A stretch of 64,000 nt of DNA from Actinocatenispora rupis (GTDB lineage Bacteria > Actinomycetota > Actinomycetes > Mycobacteriales > Micromonosporaceae). Positions 42,934 through 51,179 of the stretch are shown here, in pieces. Each line of letters opens with the position of its first letter. Position 1 is the stretch's first letter. The DNA lies in assembly GCF_016861975.1 (NCBI RefSeq), contig NZ_BOMB01000021.1, forward strand, positions 62,001 to 126,000, given 5' to 3'. The translations under genes and the position numbers were made by a program. The notes under the pieces are model-generated. The model did not search any database, was not told the DNA's origin, and saw only the letters and a list, made by a program, of their open reading frames with translations.

Positions 42934-44112
42934 ATGCCTGCCTCCGACGGACACCCGCCCGGATCGCAGCCGTCGCTGCACCGGGCGAACGTGACCCGCG
43001 TCCTGCGGGCGGTCCGGGCCGCCGGCACCCTCAGCCAGGCCGAGATCTCCCGCCGTACCGGGCTGTCCGCGGCGACGGTGTCGAACATCGTGCACGAACT
43101 CGCCGACTCCGGCCCGGTCGAGGTGGAGACCGCGTCGGTCGGCGGCCGGCGGATCCGCCGCGTCACGCTCAGCCGTTCCGCCGGCGCGGTGGTCGGCGTC
43201 GACTTCGGCCACTCCCACCTGCGGGTCGCGATCGGCGACCTCTCCCACCGGGTACTCGCGGCCGACCGCGAGCCGGTCGACGTGGACGCCTCGGCCGAGG
43301 AGTGCCTGGCCCGCGCCGAGCACATGATCGGCGTACTGCTCGCCGAGAGCGACGTCGAACGCGACCGGGTACTCGCCGTCGGCCTCGGCGTACCGGGGCC
43401 GATCGACGTGGAGACCGGCGAGATCGGCTCCAGCGCGCTACTGCCCGGCTGGGTCGGCGTACGCCCGCGCGAAGCTCTCGCGCAACGCCTCGACCTGCCC
43501 GTACACGCGGACAACGACGCGAATCTCGGTGCGCTCGGCGAGCTGGTCTTCGGCGCCGGCCGCGACCAGGGCGACCTCGTGTACCTGAAGGTCTCGACCG
43601 GGGTGGGCGCCGGGCTGGTGCTGGGCGGGCGGATCTACCACGGCGCCGGCGGTACGGCGGGGGAGATCGGGCACATCACGCTGGACGAGTCGGGCGCGGT
43701 GTGCCGGTGCGGCAACCGCGGCTGCCTGGAGACGCACGCGAACGCGAAGTACCTGCTGTCGTTGCTGGCGGACGCGCACGGTCCGGACCTGACGGTGGCC
43801 GGGGTGGTGGAGCTGGCCGAGGCCGGCGACCCGGGCTGCCGGCGGGTGCTCGCGGACATCGGGCGGCACCTGGGGATCGGCGTGGCGAGCCTGTGCAACC
43901 TGCTCAACCCGCGTACCGCGATCATCGGCGGTGACCTGGCGGGCGCGGGCGACCTGCTGATCGGACCGCTGCGCGAGTCGGTCGCCCGGTACGCGATCCC
44001 GAGCGCGGCGCGCCAGTTGCGTGTCGTACCGGGGACGCTGGGCGACCGGGCCGAGGTGCTGGGGGCGCTGGCGCTCGCCATGTCCGAAACGGACCACGCG
44101 GTCGTCGGCTGA
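42934..44112 (+). CDS. ROK-family transcriptional regulator (Rok7B7-like)
   Basis: A 392-residue protein. Winged helix at about residues 18-80 (NVTRVLRAVRAAGTLSQAEISRRTGLSAATVSNIV), then a ROK sugar-kinase-like domain with the zinc motif C257-R-C259-x4-C264 and the GEIGHITL histidine. ROK repressors sense sugars or sugar phosphates. The gene lies directly upstream of a xylose ABC operon, as does rok7B7 (SCO6008) before xylFGH in Streptomyces, so it probably regulates that operon. Upstream TTGACG (42820-42825) is a candidate -35 but no matching -10 was found. Confidence 0.9.
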   Translation: MPASDGHPPGSQPSLHRANVTRVLRAVRAAGTLSQAEISRRTGLSAATVSNIVHELADSGPVEVETASVGGRRIRRVTLSRSAGAVVGVDFGHSHLRVAIGDLSHRVLAADREPVDVDASAEECLARAEHMIGVLLAESDVERDRVLAVGLGVPGPIDVETGEIGSSALLPGWVGVRPREALAQRLDLPVHADNDANLGALGELVFGAGRDQGDLVYLKVSTGVGAGLVLGGRIYHGAGGTAGEIGHITLDESGAVCRCGNRGCLETHANAKYLLSLLADAHGPDLTVAGVVELAEAGDPGCRRVLADIGRHLGIGVASLCNLLNPRTAIIGGDLAGAGDLLIGPLRESVARYAIPSAARQLRVVPGTLGDRAEVLGALALAMSETDHAVVG

Positions 44113-44354
44113 GCGGCATCATGAACTGTCCGTACGCGGATCATGGCGTGGGGTCGGCGTGTCGGGTTCGAAACGCCGGTCCTTTGTGCACTTCATGATC
44201 ACCGGGTGATGGGACCGTTCGGTTCGGGAAGATAACGAATGGGCCTGGTTTGGGCGCGAAGCATCTTCACTTATTGACGGTGTTTCGACATGGAGGTTGA
44301 CTGTCGTGAACCTGGCCGCGCCAGTGCGGCCTGTGTCAGGGAGGTTTCGAGCAC
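44113..44354. promoter_or_regulatory. Regulatory region before the xylose ABC operon
   Basis: ATCATGAA (44118-44125) and TTCATGAT (44192-44199) form an 8-bp inverted repeat with a 66-base spacer, possibly two operator half-sites for the ROK regulator or a terminator stem. TTGACG at 44274-44279 is a -35 candidate; the base composition is clearly more AT-rich than its surroundings (GATAACGAATGG). Confidence 0.45.
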
Positions 44355-45467
44355 GTGAGGACTTACTTGCGTCGCGGGCTCGCCGTCGCCGCTGTCGCCG
44401 TGATCGCCGTGGGCGTGTCGGCCTGTGGGAAGGCGAAGCAGTCCGGCGGTAGTGACAATTCCGGCAAGGGCGTGAGCGCCAGCCAGGGCTTCAAGATCGG
44501 GATCCTGCTCCCGGAGAGCAAGACGGCACGGTACGAGAAGTTCGACCGGCCGTACCTGGAGCAGGACATCAAGAAGCTCTGTCCGAAGTGCACCATCGAG
44601 TACCGGAACGCCAACCAGAACGCGGACACCCAGCGCCAGCAGGTGGACTCGGTGCTGGCCGCCGGCGTCAAGGTGCTCATCCTCGACTCGGTCAACTACA
44701 AGTCGATCCAGCCCTCGGTGGCGAAGGCCAAGGCCCAGGGCGTCCCGGTCGTGGCGTACGACCGGCTCGCGACCGGCCCGATCGCCGGGTACTCGTCGTT
44801 CGACAACGAGAAGATCGGCGAGCTGCAGGGCACCGCGTTCCTGAAGGCGATCTCCGCCAAGGGCAGCCCGAAGCGCGGCAAGGTGATCCTGGTGAACGGG
44901 TCGCCCGACGACCCGAACGCGCCCGACTTCAAGAAGGGCATGCACAAGATCCTGGACGGCAAGGTCAACGTCGGCGCCGAGTACGACACGACGGACTGGA
45001 GCCCGGACGGTGCCCGGCAGGAGGTCGGCGGCGCGATCAGCAAGATCGGCGCGAAGAACGTGATCGGTGTGTACGCCGCGAACGACGGCATGGCCGGTGG
45101 CGCGATCGCCGCGCTGAAGTCCGCCGGCGTCAGCCCGCTCGTACCGGTGACGGGGCAGGACGCCGAGCTGGCGGGTCTGCAGCGCATCCTCGCGGGCGAG
45201 CAGTACGCGACGATCTACAAGTCGATCAAGCCGCAGGCGCAGGCCGCCGCGGAGATGGCCGTGGCGTTCGCGCAGGGCAAGAAGTGGACCAACGGCAGCG
45301 ACACCGTCAACAACGGCACGGTCAGCGTGCCGGCGAAGATCGTCCCGGCGACCACGGTCACCAAGGACAACATCGAGTCGACGGTCGTCGCCGACGGGTA
45401 CTGGAAGGCGTCCGAGATCTGCACGCCGGCGTTCGCCAAGGACTGCGCGGCGGCGGGCGTCAAGTAG
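44355..45467 (+). CDS. xylF: Sugar ABC transporter substrate-binding lipoprotein (XylF-like)
   Basis: A 370-residue periplasmic-type binding protein, anchored as a lipoprotein: signal peptide MRTYLRRGLAVAAVAVIAVGVSA with lipobox VSAC (C24). The mature protein has the type-I fold of D-xylose/ribose binding proteins: FKIGILLPES, LDSVNYKSIQPSVAKAKAQGVPVVAYDRL, IGVYAANDGMAGGAIAALK and PVTGQDAELAGLQRI. GTG 44355. Function in the pathway: delivers a pentose, most likely xylose, to XylGH; the ROK regulator upstream supports this. Confidence 0.88.
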   Translation: MRTYLRRGLAVAAVAVIAVGVSACGKAKQSGGSDNSGKGVSASQGFKIGILLPESKTARYEKFDRPYLEQDIKKLCPKCTIEYRNANQNADTQRQQVDSVLAAGVKVLILDSVNYKSIQPSVAKAKAQGVPVVAYDRLATGPIAGYSSFDNEKIGELQGTAFLKAISAKGSPKRGKVILVNGSPDDPNAPDFKKGMHKILDGKVNVGAEYDTTDWSPDGARQEVGGAISKIGAKNVIGVYAANDGMAGGAIAALKSAGVSPLVPVTGQDAELAGLQRILAGEQYATIYKSIKPQAQAAAEMAVAFAQGKKWTNGSDTVNNGTVSVPAKIVPATTVTKDNIESTVVADGYWKASEICTPAFAKDCAAAGVK

Positions 45468-45530
45468 GCGGTGGTCGCGGGCGGGGCCGCAGCGGTCCCG
45501 CTCCGCGGCGCCGTACGGCGTGACCTGGCG

Positions 45531-45557
45531 GTCCACAGTGGACCGTCCGAAGTGGAC
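45531..45557. repeat. GTCCACAGTGGAC copy 3 plus adjacent GTCCGAAGTGGAC
   Basis: GTCCACAGTGGAC (45531-45543) is followed after one base by GTCCGAAGTGGAC (45545-45557), both in the 154-bp gap between xylF and xylG. The pair may attenuate read-through or be a target site; see the finding on this palindrome. Confidence 0.5.
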
Positions 45558-45621
45558 GTACCGGGTTCCGGTGCCGTGGTCCGGCGCCGGGGCCCACTTG
45601 CTCCGACGGGAGTGGTGAGAG

Positions 45622-46470
45622 GTGACAGGCCAAGCTGCCCGGACCGATCCACCGGTACTGGCGCTGCGCGGGGTGTCGAAACGGTTCGGCGCGGTACAGG
45701 CGCTCACGGCGGTGGACCTGGAGGTACACGCCGGTGAGGTCGTCGCGCTGGTGGGTGACAACGGTGCCGGCAAGTCGACGCTGGTGAAGGCGATCTCCGG
45801 GGTCACCACCGCGGACGAGGGCGCCATCGAGTTCGAGGGCAGGCCGGTGCACATCGGCAGGCCGCACGACGCGCAGGCGCTCGGCATCGCGACCGTCTAC
45901 CAGGACCTCGCGCTAGCCGACAACCTGGACGTGGTGGGAAACCTGTTCCTGGGCCGGGAGGTCCGGCGGTTCGGCGTACTCGACGAGGTCGAGATGGAAC
46001 GCCGGTCGCGGGAGCTGCTCGACACGCTGTCGATCAAGATCCCGAGCGTACGGATCCCGGTCGCGTCGCTGTCCGGCGGTCAGCGGCAGACGGTGGCGAT
46101 CTCCCGGTCGCTGCTCGGCGACCCGAAGATCGTGATCCTGGACGAGCCGACCGCCGCGCTCGGCGTCGAGCAGACCGCCCAGGTACTCGACCTGGTCGAG
46201 CGGCTGCGCGACCGCGGTCTCGGCGTGATCCTGATCAGCCACAACATGGCCGACGTACGCGCGGTCGCGGACCGGGTGGCGGTGCTGCGGCTGGGTCGTA
46301 ACAACGGGTTCTTCGACGGCCGGGGGACCAGCCAGGAGGAGATCATCTCGGCGATCACCGGCGCCACGGACAACGCGGTGACCCGCCGCGCCGCCCGCAG
46401 CGCCGAACCGGGCGCGGCCGACGCCGACCCGGTGGCCGCGGAGACCAGCGGGACGGAGGAGGGCCAGTGA
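45622..46470 (+). CDS. xylG: Sugar ABC transporter ATP-binding protein (XylG-like, single domain)
   Basis: A 282-residue ATPase. Walker A GDNGAGKST near residue 44, LSGGQRQTVAISRSL signature, Walker B VILDEPTAALG and a switch His in LISHNM. Unlike E. coli XylG/RbsA (about 500 residues, two ATPase domains), only one domain is present; the Streptomyces xylose system is the same. GTG 45622 chosen. The stop overlaps the permease start by 4 nt (GTGA at 46467-46470). Confidence 0.9.
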   Translation: MTGQAARTDPPVLALRGVSKRFGAVQALTAVDLEVHAGEVVALVGDNGAGKSTLVKAISGVTTADEGAIEFEGRPVHIGRPHDAQALGIATVYQDLALADNLDVVGNLFLGREVRRFGVLDEVEMERRSRELLDTLSIKIPSVRIPVASLSGGQRQTVAISRSLLGDPKIVILDEPTAALGVEQTAQVLDLVERLRDRGLGVILISHNMADVRAVADRVAVLRLGRNNGFFDGRGTSQEEIISAITGATDNAVTRRAARSAEPGAADADPVAAETSGTEEGQ

Positions 46471-47726
46471 CCGCCACCCGAGACGGCGCACCGCAGCCGG
46501 CGGTGGTCGTGACCGACCCGCGGCTGGTGGTCCAGCAGCGCGGCCTCTCCGGGTACCTGAGCGAGACGTGGCGGCGGATCCGCGGCGGCGAGCTCGGGTC
46601 GATCCCGGTCGTGATCGGCCTGATCATCATCTGGGCGATCTTCCAGACGATGAACTCGGGCTTCCTCGCACCCGGGTACCTGAGCCAGATCAGCGTCGAC
46701 ATCGTCGCCACCGGCATGATGGCGACGGGCATCGTGTTCGTGCTGCTGCTCGGCGAAATCGACCTGTCGATCGGGTCGGTGTCGGGCGCGTGCGCGGCGA
46801 TCCTCGCGGTCGCCAACCAGCGCTGGGGTTTCAGCGAGTGGGAGTCCATCCTGATGGCCGTGGTGGTGGGCCTCGCGATGGGTCTGATCCACGGGTTCTT
46901 CTTCGCGAAGATCGGCGTACCGGCGTTCATCGTGACGCTGGCCGGTCTGCTCGGCTGGCTGGGCTTCATGCTGTGGGTGCTCGGCTCGACCGGGTCGTAC
47001 AACCTGTCCAACACCGACGGGCTGATCGACCGGCTGACCGGCACCTACTTCGCGGAGACCTTCTGGGCGTACGGGTTGGCCGGGGTGGTCACCGTCGGAT
47101 ACCTGGCGGTGTGCCTGTACGGGTGGCGCCGCCGGGTGAAGGCGGGCATCCCGACCCGGCGGCCGGTGGAGATCATCGTCCGGTCGGTACTGCTCGGCGT
47201 GGTGCTGTTCGGCATCGCCGTGGTGTTCAACCAGGCCCGCGGCCTGCCGCTGGCGCCGGTCATCTTCCTGGTGTTCGTGGTCGGGCTGGACTTCGTGCTG
47301 CGGCACACCAGCTACGGCCGCAAGGTGTTCGCGGTCGGCGGGAACGTCGAGGCCGCGCGCCGTGCCGGCATCAACGTGACGGCGATCCGGATCAGCGTGT
47401 TCGCGATCTCCGGCACGATGGCGGCGATCGGCGGCGTCTTCTTCGCCTCGGTCAACCAGAACATCACCAAGTCCGGTACCGGGCAGGACATCCTGATGGA
47501 CGCGATCGCCGCGGCCGTCATCGGTGGTACGAGCCTGTTCGGTGGGCGGGGCAGCACGTACTCGGCGCTGCTCGGTGTGCTGGTCATCCAGTCGATCGCG
47601 GCGGGCATGAACCTGGTCGGCATCACCGACTACGCGCAGTACATGGTGACGGGTGTGGTTCTGCTGGCGGCCGTGGTGATCGACTCGATCTCCCGGCGCA
47701 GCCAGCGCGCGTCCGGCCGAGCCTGA
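46467..47726 (+). CDS. xylH: Sugar ABC transporter permease (XylH-like)
   Basis: A 419-residue permease of the XylH/RbsC class with about ten hydrophobic segments (IPVVIGLIIIWAIFQTM, IVATGMMATGIVFVLLLGEIDLSIGS, SILMAVVVGLAMGLIHG, GVLVIQSIAAGMNLVG and others). The cytoplasmic EAARRAGIN loop, which contacts the ATPase, lies near residue 295, and GEIDLSIGSVSG is a family signature. Overlaps xylG. A hairpin at 47737-47768 follows directly, ending the operon. Confidence 0.9.
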   Translation: MTATRDGAPQPAVVVTDPRLVVQQRGLSGYLSETWRRIRGGELGSIPVVIGLIIIWAIFQTMNSGFLAPGYLSQISVDIVATGMMATGIVFVLLLGEIDLSIGSVSGACAAILAVANQRWGFSEWESILMAVVVGLAMGLIHGFFFAKIGVPAFIVTLAGLLGWLGFMLWVLGSTGSYNLSNTDGLIDRLTGTYFAETFWAYGLAGVVTVGYLAVCLYGWRRRVKAGIPTRRPVEIIVRSVLLGVVLFGIAVVFNQARGLPLAPVIFLVFVVGLDFVLRHTSYGRKVFAVGGNVEAARRAGINVTAIRISVFAISGTMAAIGGVFFASVNQNITKSGTGQDILMDAIAAAVIGGTSLFGGRGSTYSALLGVLVIQSIAAGMNLVGITDYAQYMVTGVVLLAAVVIDSISRRSQRASGRA

Positions 47727-47736
47727 GGTACTCCGG

Positions 47737-47768
47737 AGCGGCGCGTCGACCTGCGTCGGCGCGCCGCT
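47737..47768 (+). terminator. Terminator hairpin after the xylose operon
   Basis: AGCGGCGCG (47737-47745) pairs with CGCGCCGCT (47760-47768), 9 bp, with TCGAC...GTCGG inside extending the stem. It starts 11 bp after the xylH stop. Confidence 0.65.
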
Positions 47769-47902
47769 TCACCGTCTCCTGATGTCCCTTACCAGCTTTT
47801 TGCCCGCCGTGGCACAAACGAGGGATCTGCATGCTTTGCCGGTGACGGTACGTTTCCGGCAGCGCCAGATCGGCGGACGGAAACACAGAGGGGGACGAAG
47901 CG

Positions 47903-48289
47903 GTGAGTGACTACGAGGAGAACGGCGTCGACTACTCGGTGAGCGAGGACTCCAGCGGGGAGTACCACGTGGAGGGTAGCGACGGCAGCTCCTACACCGT
48001 GGACCAGAACTCCGAGGGTGGGTACTCGGTCGAGGGCCACGACGCCAGCGGGGACTACGTCGCCGGCGACACCGACAGCAGCGGCAACGTGGTCGACGCC
48101 GGTTCCGCGCACGAGAACGCCGACGGCAGCTACGACGTGAACGCGCAGGACCAGTACGGGGACCAGGCGAGCGAGCACGTCGACGCGAACGGCAACGTCA
48201 CCAGCGCGTCGGAGTACGACTCGTCGACGGGGACGTACAGCGAGGCGGACTCGAACGGCGACGGCACCTACAACTACAGCAGCAACTGA
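47903..48289 (+). CDS. Low-complexity acidic repeat protein, 11 residue types plus Met1
   Basis: A 128-residue protein that, apart from the initiator Met, uses only Ser, Asp, Tyr, Glu, Asn, Gly, Val, His, Thr, Gln and Ala. There is no Lys, Arg, Cys, Trp, Phe, Leu, Ile or Pro, so it is very acidic and not a typical globular core. It consists of loosely repeated units of 12-16 residues with alternating small/polar and Tyr/Val positions (GEYHVEGSDGSSYTV, GGYSVEGHDASGDYV, SGNVVDAGSAHEN), which suggest beta-strand repeats with acidic turns. No signal peptide or membrane segment. GTG 47903 with GGGGGACGAAGCG upstream. Coding is supported by GC3 bias despite the odd composition. Function unknown; calcium-binding or surface association is speculation. 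Confidence 0.7.
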   Translation: MSDYEENGVDYSVSEDSSGEYHVEGSDGSSYTVDQNSEGGYSVEGHDASGDYVAGDTDSSGNVVDAGSAHENADGSYDVNAQDQYGDQASEHVDANGNVTSASEYDSSTGTYSEADSNGDGTYNYSSN

Positions 48290-48334
48290 CGCGTACCGGA
48301 CGGTGGTCGGCATCGCGCCGGCCACCGTCCGTCG

Positions 48335-49270
48335 TCACACCAGGTGGCAGGCGACCGCGCGGTCACCGCGCACCGTGAGTACCGGTTCGTCGGTACGGCA
48401 GGCGTCCTCGGCGATCGGGCAGCGCGGGTGGAAGCGGCAGCCGGACGGCGGTGCGGCCGGGTCGGGCACCTCGCCGCGCAACGTACGGTGGGCGCGGCCG
48501 GACTCGACCGCGGGGTCCGCGACCGGCACCGCGTCGTGCAGCGACCGGGTGTACGGATGAAGCGGCTCGTCGGAGACGTCGCGCCAGCCGCCCGTCTCCA
48601 CGATCTTTCCCAGGTACATCACGGCGATGCGGTCGCACAGGTGCCGCACCATGCCCAGGTCGTGCGAGATGAACACGTACGTCAGGCCGAGCGAGGCGCG
48701 CAGCGACGCGAGCAGGTTCATCACCTCGGCACGTACCGAGACGTCGAGCGCGGAGACCGGCTCGTCCAGGACGAGGACGCGGGGTTCGACGGCGAGGGCG
48801 CGGGCGATGCCGACCCGCTGGCGCTGTCCGCCGGACAGCTGGTGCGGGTACCGGTCGGCGACGGATCCGGGCAGCCCCACCATGTCCAGCAGGTCGGCGA
48901 CCCGGCCGGCGACCGTCCCGCCCCGCGCCAGCCTGTGTACGGTCAGCACCTCGGCGAGGGTCGCCGCGATCCGGCGCCGCGGGTTCAGCGACGCGTACGG
49001 GTCCTGGAACACGAGCTGGATCGTCCGGCGCAGCTGGCGCAGGTGCGGTCCGCGGGCCGTACGCACGTCGATGCCGCCGACGCTGAGGGCCCCGCCGTCC
49101 GCGCGTTCCAGGGCGACGAGCAGCTTCGCGGTGGTGGACTTGCCGCAGCCGGACTCGCCGACCAGGCCGAGCGTCTCGCCCTCGGCCACCGAGAACGTCA
49201 CGCCGTCGACCGCGCGTACGACGCCGTCACCGGTCCGGTAGTGCCGGACCAGGTCGGTCACCTCGATCAT
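48335..49270 (-). CDS. Peptide ABC transporter ATP-binding protein, OppF/DppF type
   Basis: A 311-residue ATPase. Walker A VGESGCGKST, Q-loop FQDPYASLNPR, signature QLSGGQRQRVGIARAL, Walker B LVLDEPVSALD, H-loop ISHDLGMV; the C-terminal HPYTRSL and the CRFHPRCPIAEDAC block with four cysteines mark the Opp/Dpp subfamily. Last gene of a five-gene operon (substrate-binding protein, two permeases, two ATPases). Its ATG overlaps the stop of the OppD-type gene (ATGA), giving tight coupling. Confidence 0.93.
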   Translation of the reverse strand: MIEVTDLVRHYRTGDGVVRAVDGVTFSVAEGETLGLVGESGCGKSTTAKLLVALERADGGALSVGGIDVRTARGPHLRQLRRTIQLVFQDPYASLNPRRRIAATLAEVLTVHRLARGGTVAGRVADLLDMVGLPGSVADRYPHQLSGGQRQRVGIARALAVEPRVLVLDEPVSALDVSVRAEVMNLLASLRASLGLTYVFISHDLGMVRHLCDRIAVMYLGKIVETGGWRDVSDEPLHPYTRSLHDAVPVADPAVESGRAHRTLRGEVPDPAAPPSGCRFHPRCPIAEDACRTDEPVLTVRGDRAVACHLV

Positions 49271-50265
49271 GCTGGCTCCTCCATCGCGTCGCCGCGCACG
49301 CCCCACCGCTCCCGGGGTACGAAACAGGCGGTGTCGGAACCGCCGCGGTGCACCGGCTCGGGTTCGCCGGTGGCGCACCGGTCCTCGCGGTACGCGCAGC
49401 GCGGCTCGAACGGGCAGCCGGCCGGCAGCGCGGCCAGATCCGGTGGTGCGCCGCCGATCTGGGGCAGCGGTCCGCGTTCGGTGTCGGTCGGCGACGGGAT
49501 CGACGCGAGCAGGGCCGCCGAGTACGGGTGCTGCGGGGCTGCGAACAGCTCGCGGGTGCCGGCCTGTTCGGCGACGCGGCCGGCGTACATGACGGCGACG
49601 CGGGCCGCGATCCGTGCCACCACACCGAGATCGTGCGTGATCCACAGGACGGCGAGGTCGTGCTCGGTACGCAGTTCGTCGACGAGGGCGAGGATCTGCT
49701 GCTGGATCGTCACGTCGAGCGCGGTCGTCGGCTCGTCCGCGATGAGTACGCGGGGGCGGAGGGCGAGCGCGCTGGCGATGACGACCCGCTGCCGCTGCCC
49801 GCCGGACAGCCGGTGCGGGTAGCTGCGCGCGATGCGGTCCGGCTTCGGCAGCCCGACCTCCTCGATCGCAGCCAGGGTGCGCCGTTTGGCCTCCGGGCCG
49901 CGGATCCCGTGCGCCCGCAGGCCCTCGGCGATCTGCGCGCCGACGGTCATCAGCGGGTTCAGCGCCGTCATCGGGTCCTGGTAGATCATCGCGACGGTAC
50001 TGCCGCGCCGGGTGCGGCGGTCGCGTTCGCGCAGCGCCACCAGATCCTCGCCGTCGACGAGGATCCGGCCGGACGTGACGCGGGCGCCCTCCGGCAGCAG
50101 CCCGAGTACGGACAGGGCGGTGAAGCTCTTGCCGCTGCCCGATTCGCCGACCAGGCCGACGATCTCGCCGGCGTCCACGTCGAGCGAGACCCCGCGTACG
50201 ACGGGGAGGTCCCGGCCGCGCGAGCGTACGACGGTGTGCAGGTCCTCGATCCGGAGTACCGTCAT
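49267..50265 (-). CDS. Peptide ABC transporter ATP-binding protein, OppD/DppD type
   Basis: A 332-residue ATPase with Walker A VGESGSGKSF, QDPMTALNPLM Q-loop, RLSGGQRQRVVIASAL signature, Walker B LIADEPTTALDV, H-loop WITHDLGVVA and the C-terminal HPYSAALLASIP segment with the CPFEPRCAYREDRC cysteines. Pairs with the OppF-type ATPase to energise the permeases. ATG 50265; 38 bp of gap to the upstream permease gene, the only sizeable gap in the operon. Confidence 0.93.
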   Translation of the reverse strand: MTVLRIEDLHTVVRSRGRDLPVVRGVSLDVDAGEIVGLVGESGSGKSFTALSVLGLLPEGARVTSGRILVDGEDLVALRERDRRTRRGSTVAMIYQDPMTALNPLMTVGAQIAEGLRAHGIRGPEAKRRTLAAIEEVGLPKPDRIARSYPHRLSGGQRQRVVIASALALRPRVLIADEPTTALDVTIQQQILALVDELRTEHDLAVLWITHDLGVVARIAARVAVMYAGRVAEQAGTRELFAAPQHPYSAALLASIPSPTDTERGPLPQIGGAPPDLAALPAGCPFEPRCAYREDRCATGEPEPVHRGGSDTACFVPRERWGVRGDAMEEPA

Positions 50266-50303
50266 CGGTCCGCCACCGGCGTGGTGCGGCAGGCGTCCAT
50301 GGG

Positions 50304-51179
50304 TCAGGACCTCCTCGGGTCGAGGGCGTTGCGGAGGCCGTCGCCGACCATGTTCAGGCCGACCACGGCGACGACCACGGCGAGGGCGGGGAACAGCAGC
50401 GTCCACCACGCGTCGGGGAAGAAGTTCCGGGCGTCGGAGACCATCAGGCCGAGCGACGGGCTGGGCGGCTGGGTACCGAGGCCGAGGAACGACAGGCCGG
50501 CCTCGGTGAGGATCGCCCACGACAGCGCCAACGCCACCTGTACGGCGATCGGCGCGCCCACGTTCGGCAGCACGTGCCGGAACAGCAGGCGGCTGCGCGA
50601 GAACCCGAGCACCCGCCCCGCCTTCACGTACTCGGACTCGCGGACGGTCAGCACCGGTCCGCGCGCGACCCGTACGAAGATGGGGGTGTAGACGACGGCG
50701 ATGGCGATCGCGGTGTTGAACCAGCCGTGGCCGAGCGCGGCGACCAGGGCGAGCGCCAGCAGCGTCGCCGGGAACGCGAAGAGCACGTCGGTGCAGCGGC
50801 CGACGACCGCGTCGAGTACGCCGCCGGCGAAGCCGGACAGTACGCCGAGCAGGCCGCCGACGATCGTCGCCATCCCGACCGACACGAGCGCGACGCGCAG
50901 CGAGGCGAAGACGCCGGCCGCGACCCGCGCCGCGATGTCCCGGCCGAACTGGTCGGTACCGAGCCAGTGCGCGCCGGACGGGCCGGCGAGCTGGCCGGTC
51001 CTGTTCTGTGCCAACGGATCCTGGCCCAGGTGCACCAGGGACACGACGGCGACGACGACGAGCAGCCCGACGAGTACGACGCCGATCAGGCCGTTGCGGT
51101 CGGCGACGATCCGCCGCGGCAGCGAGGGCTGACCGGCGGTACGCGGTGCCGGCGCGACGAGGGTCGCGGCGCGCGTCAT
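50304..51179 (-). CDS. Peptide ABC transporter permease, DppC type
   Basis: A 291-residue permease. N-terminal membrane helix (VVLVGLLVVVAVVSLVHL), then the periplasmic loop HWLGTDQFGRDIAARV typical of DppC/OppC, and five further helices; the EAA loop is EYVKAGRVLGFSRSRLLFRHVLPN. ATG 51179 overlaps the stop of the DppB-type gene. Forms the membrane channel with DppB. The substrate may be a muropeptide rather than a plain dipeptide, judging from the neighbouring anmK and serine-hydrolase genes. Confidence 0.92.
   Translation of the reverse strand: MTRAATLVAPAPRTAGQPSLPRRIVADRNGLIGVVLVGLLVVVAVVSLVHLGQDPLAQNRTGQLAGPSGAHWLGTDQFGRDIAARVAAGVFASLRVALVSVGMATIVGGLLGVLSGFAGGVLDAVVGRCTDVLFAFPATLLALALVAALGHGWFNTAIAIAVVYTPIFVRVARGPVLTVRESEYVKAGRVLGFSRSRLLFRHVLPNVGAPIAVQVALALSWAILTEAGLSFLGLGTQPPSPSLGLMVSDARNFFPDAWWTLLFPALAVVVAVVGLNMVGDGLRNALDPRRS

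Noticed and set aside
44160-44185. tRNA-like GGGTTCGAAAC sequence
   Set aside because: The T-loop-like motif stands alone; no acceptor stem, anticodon stem or CCA-end pairing is visible around it.
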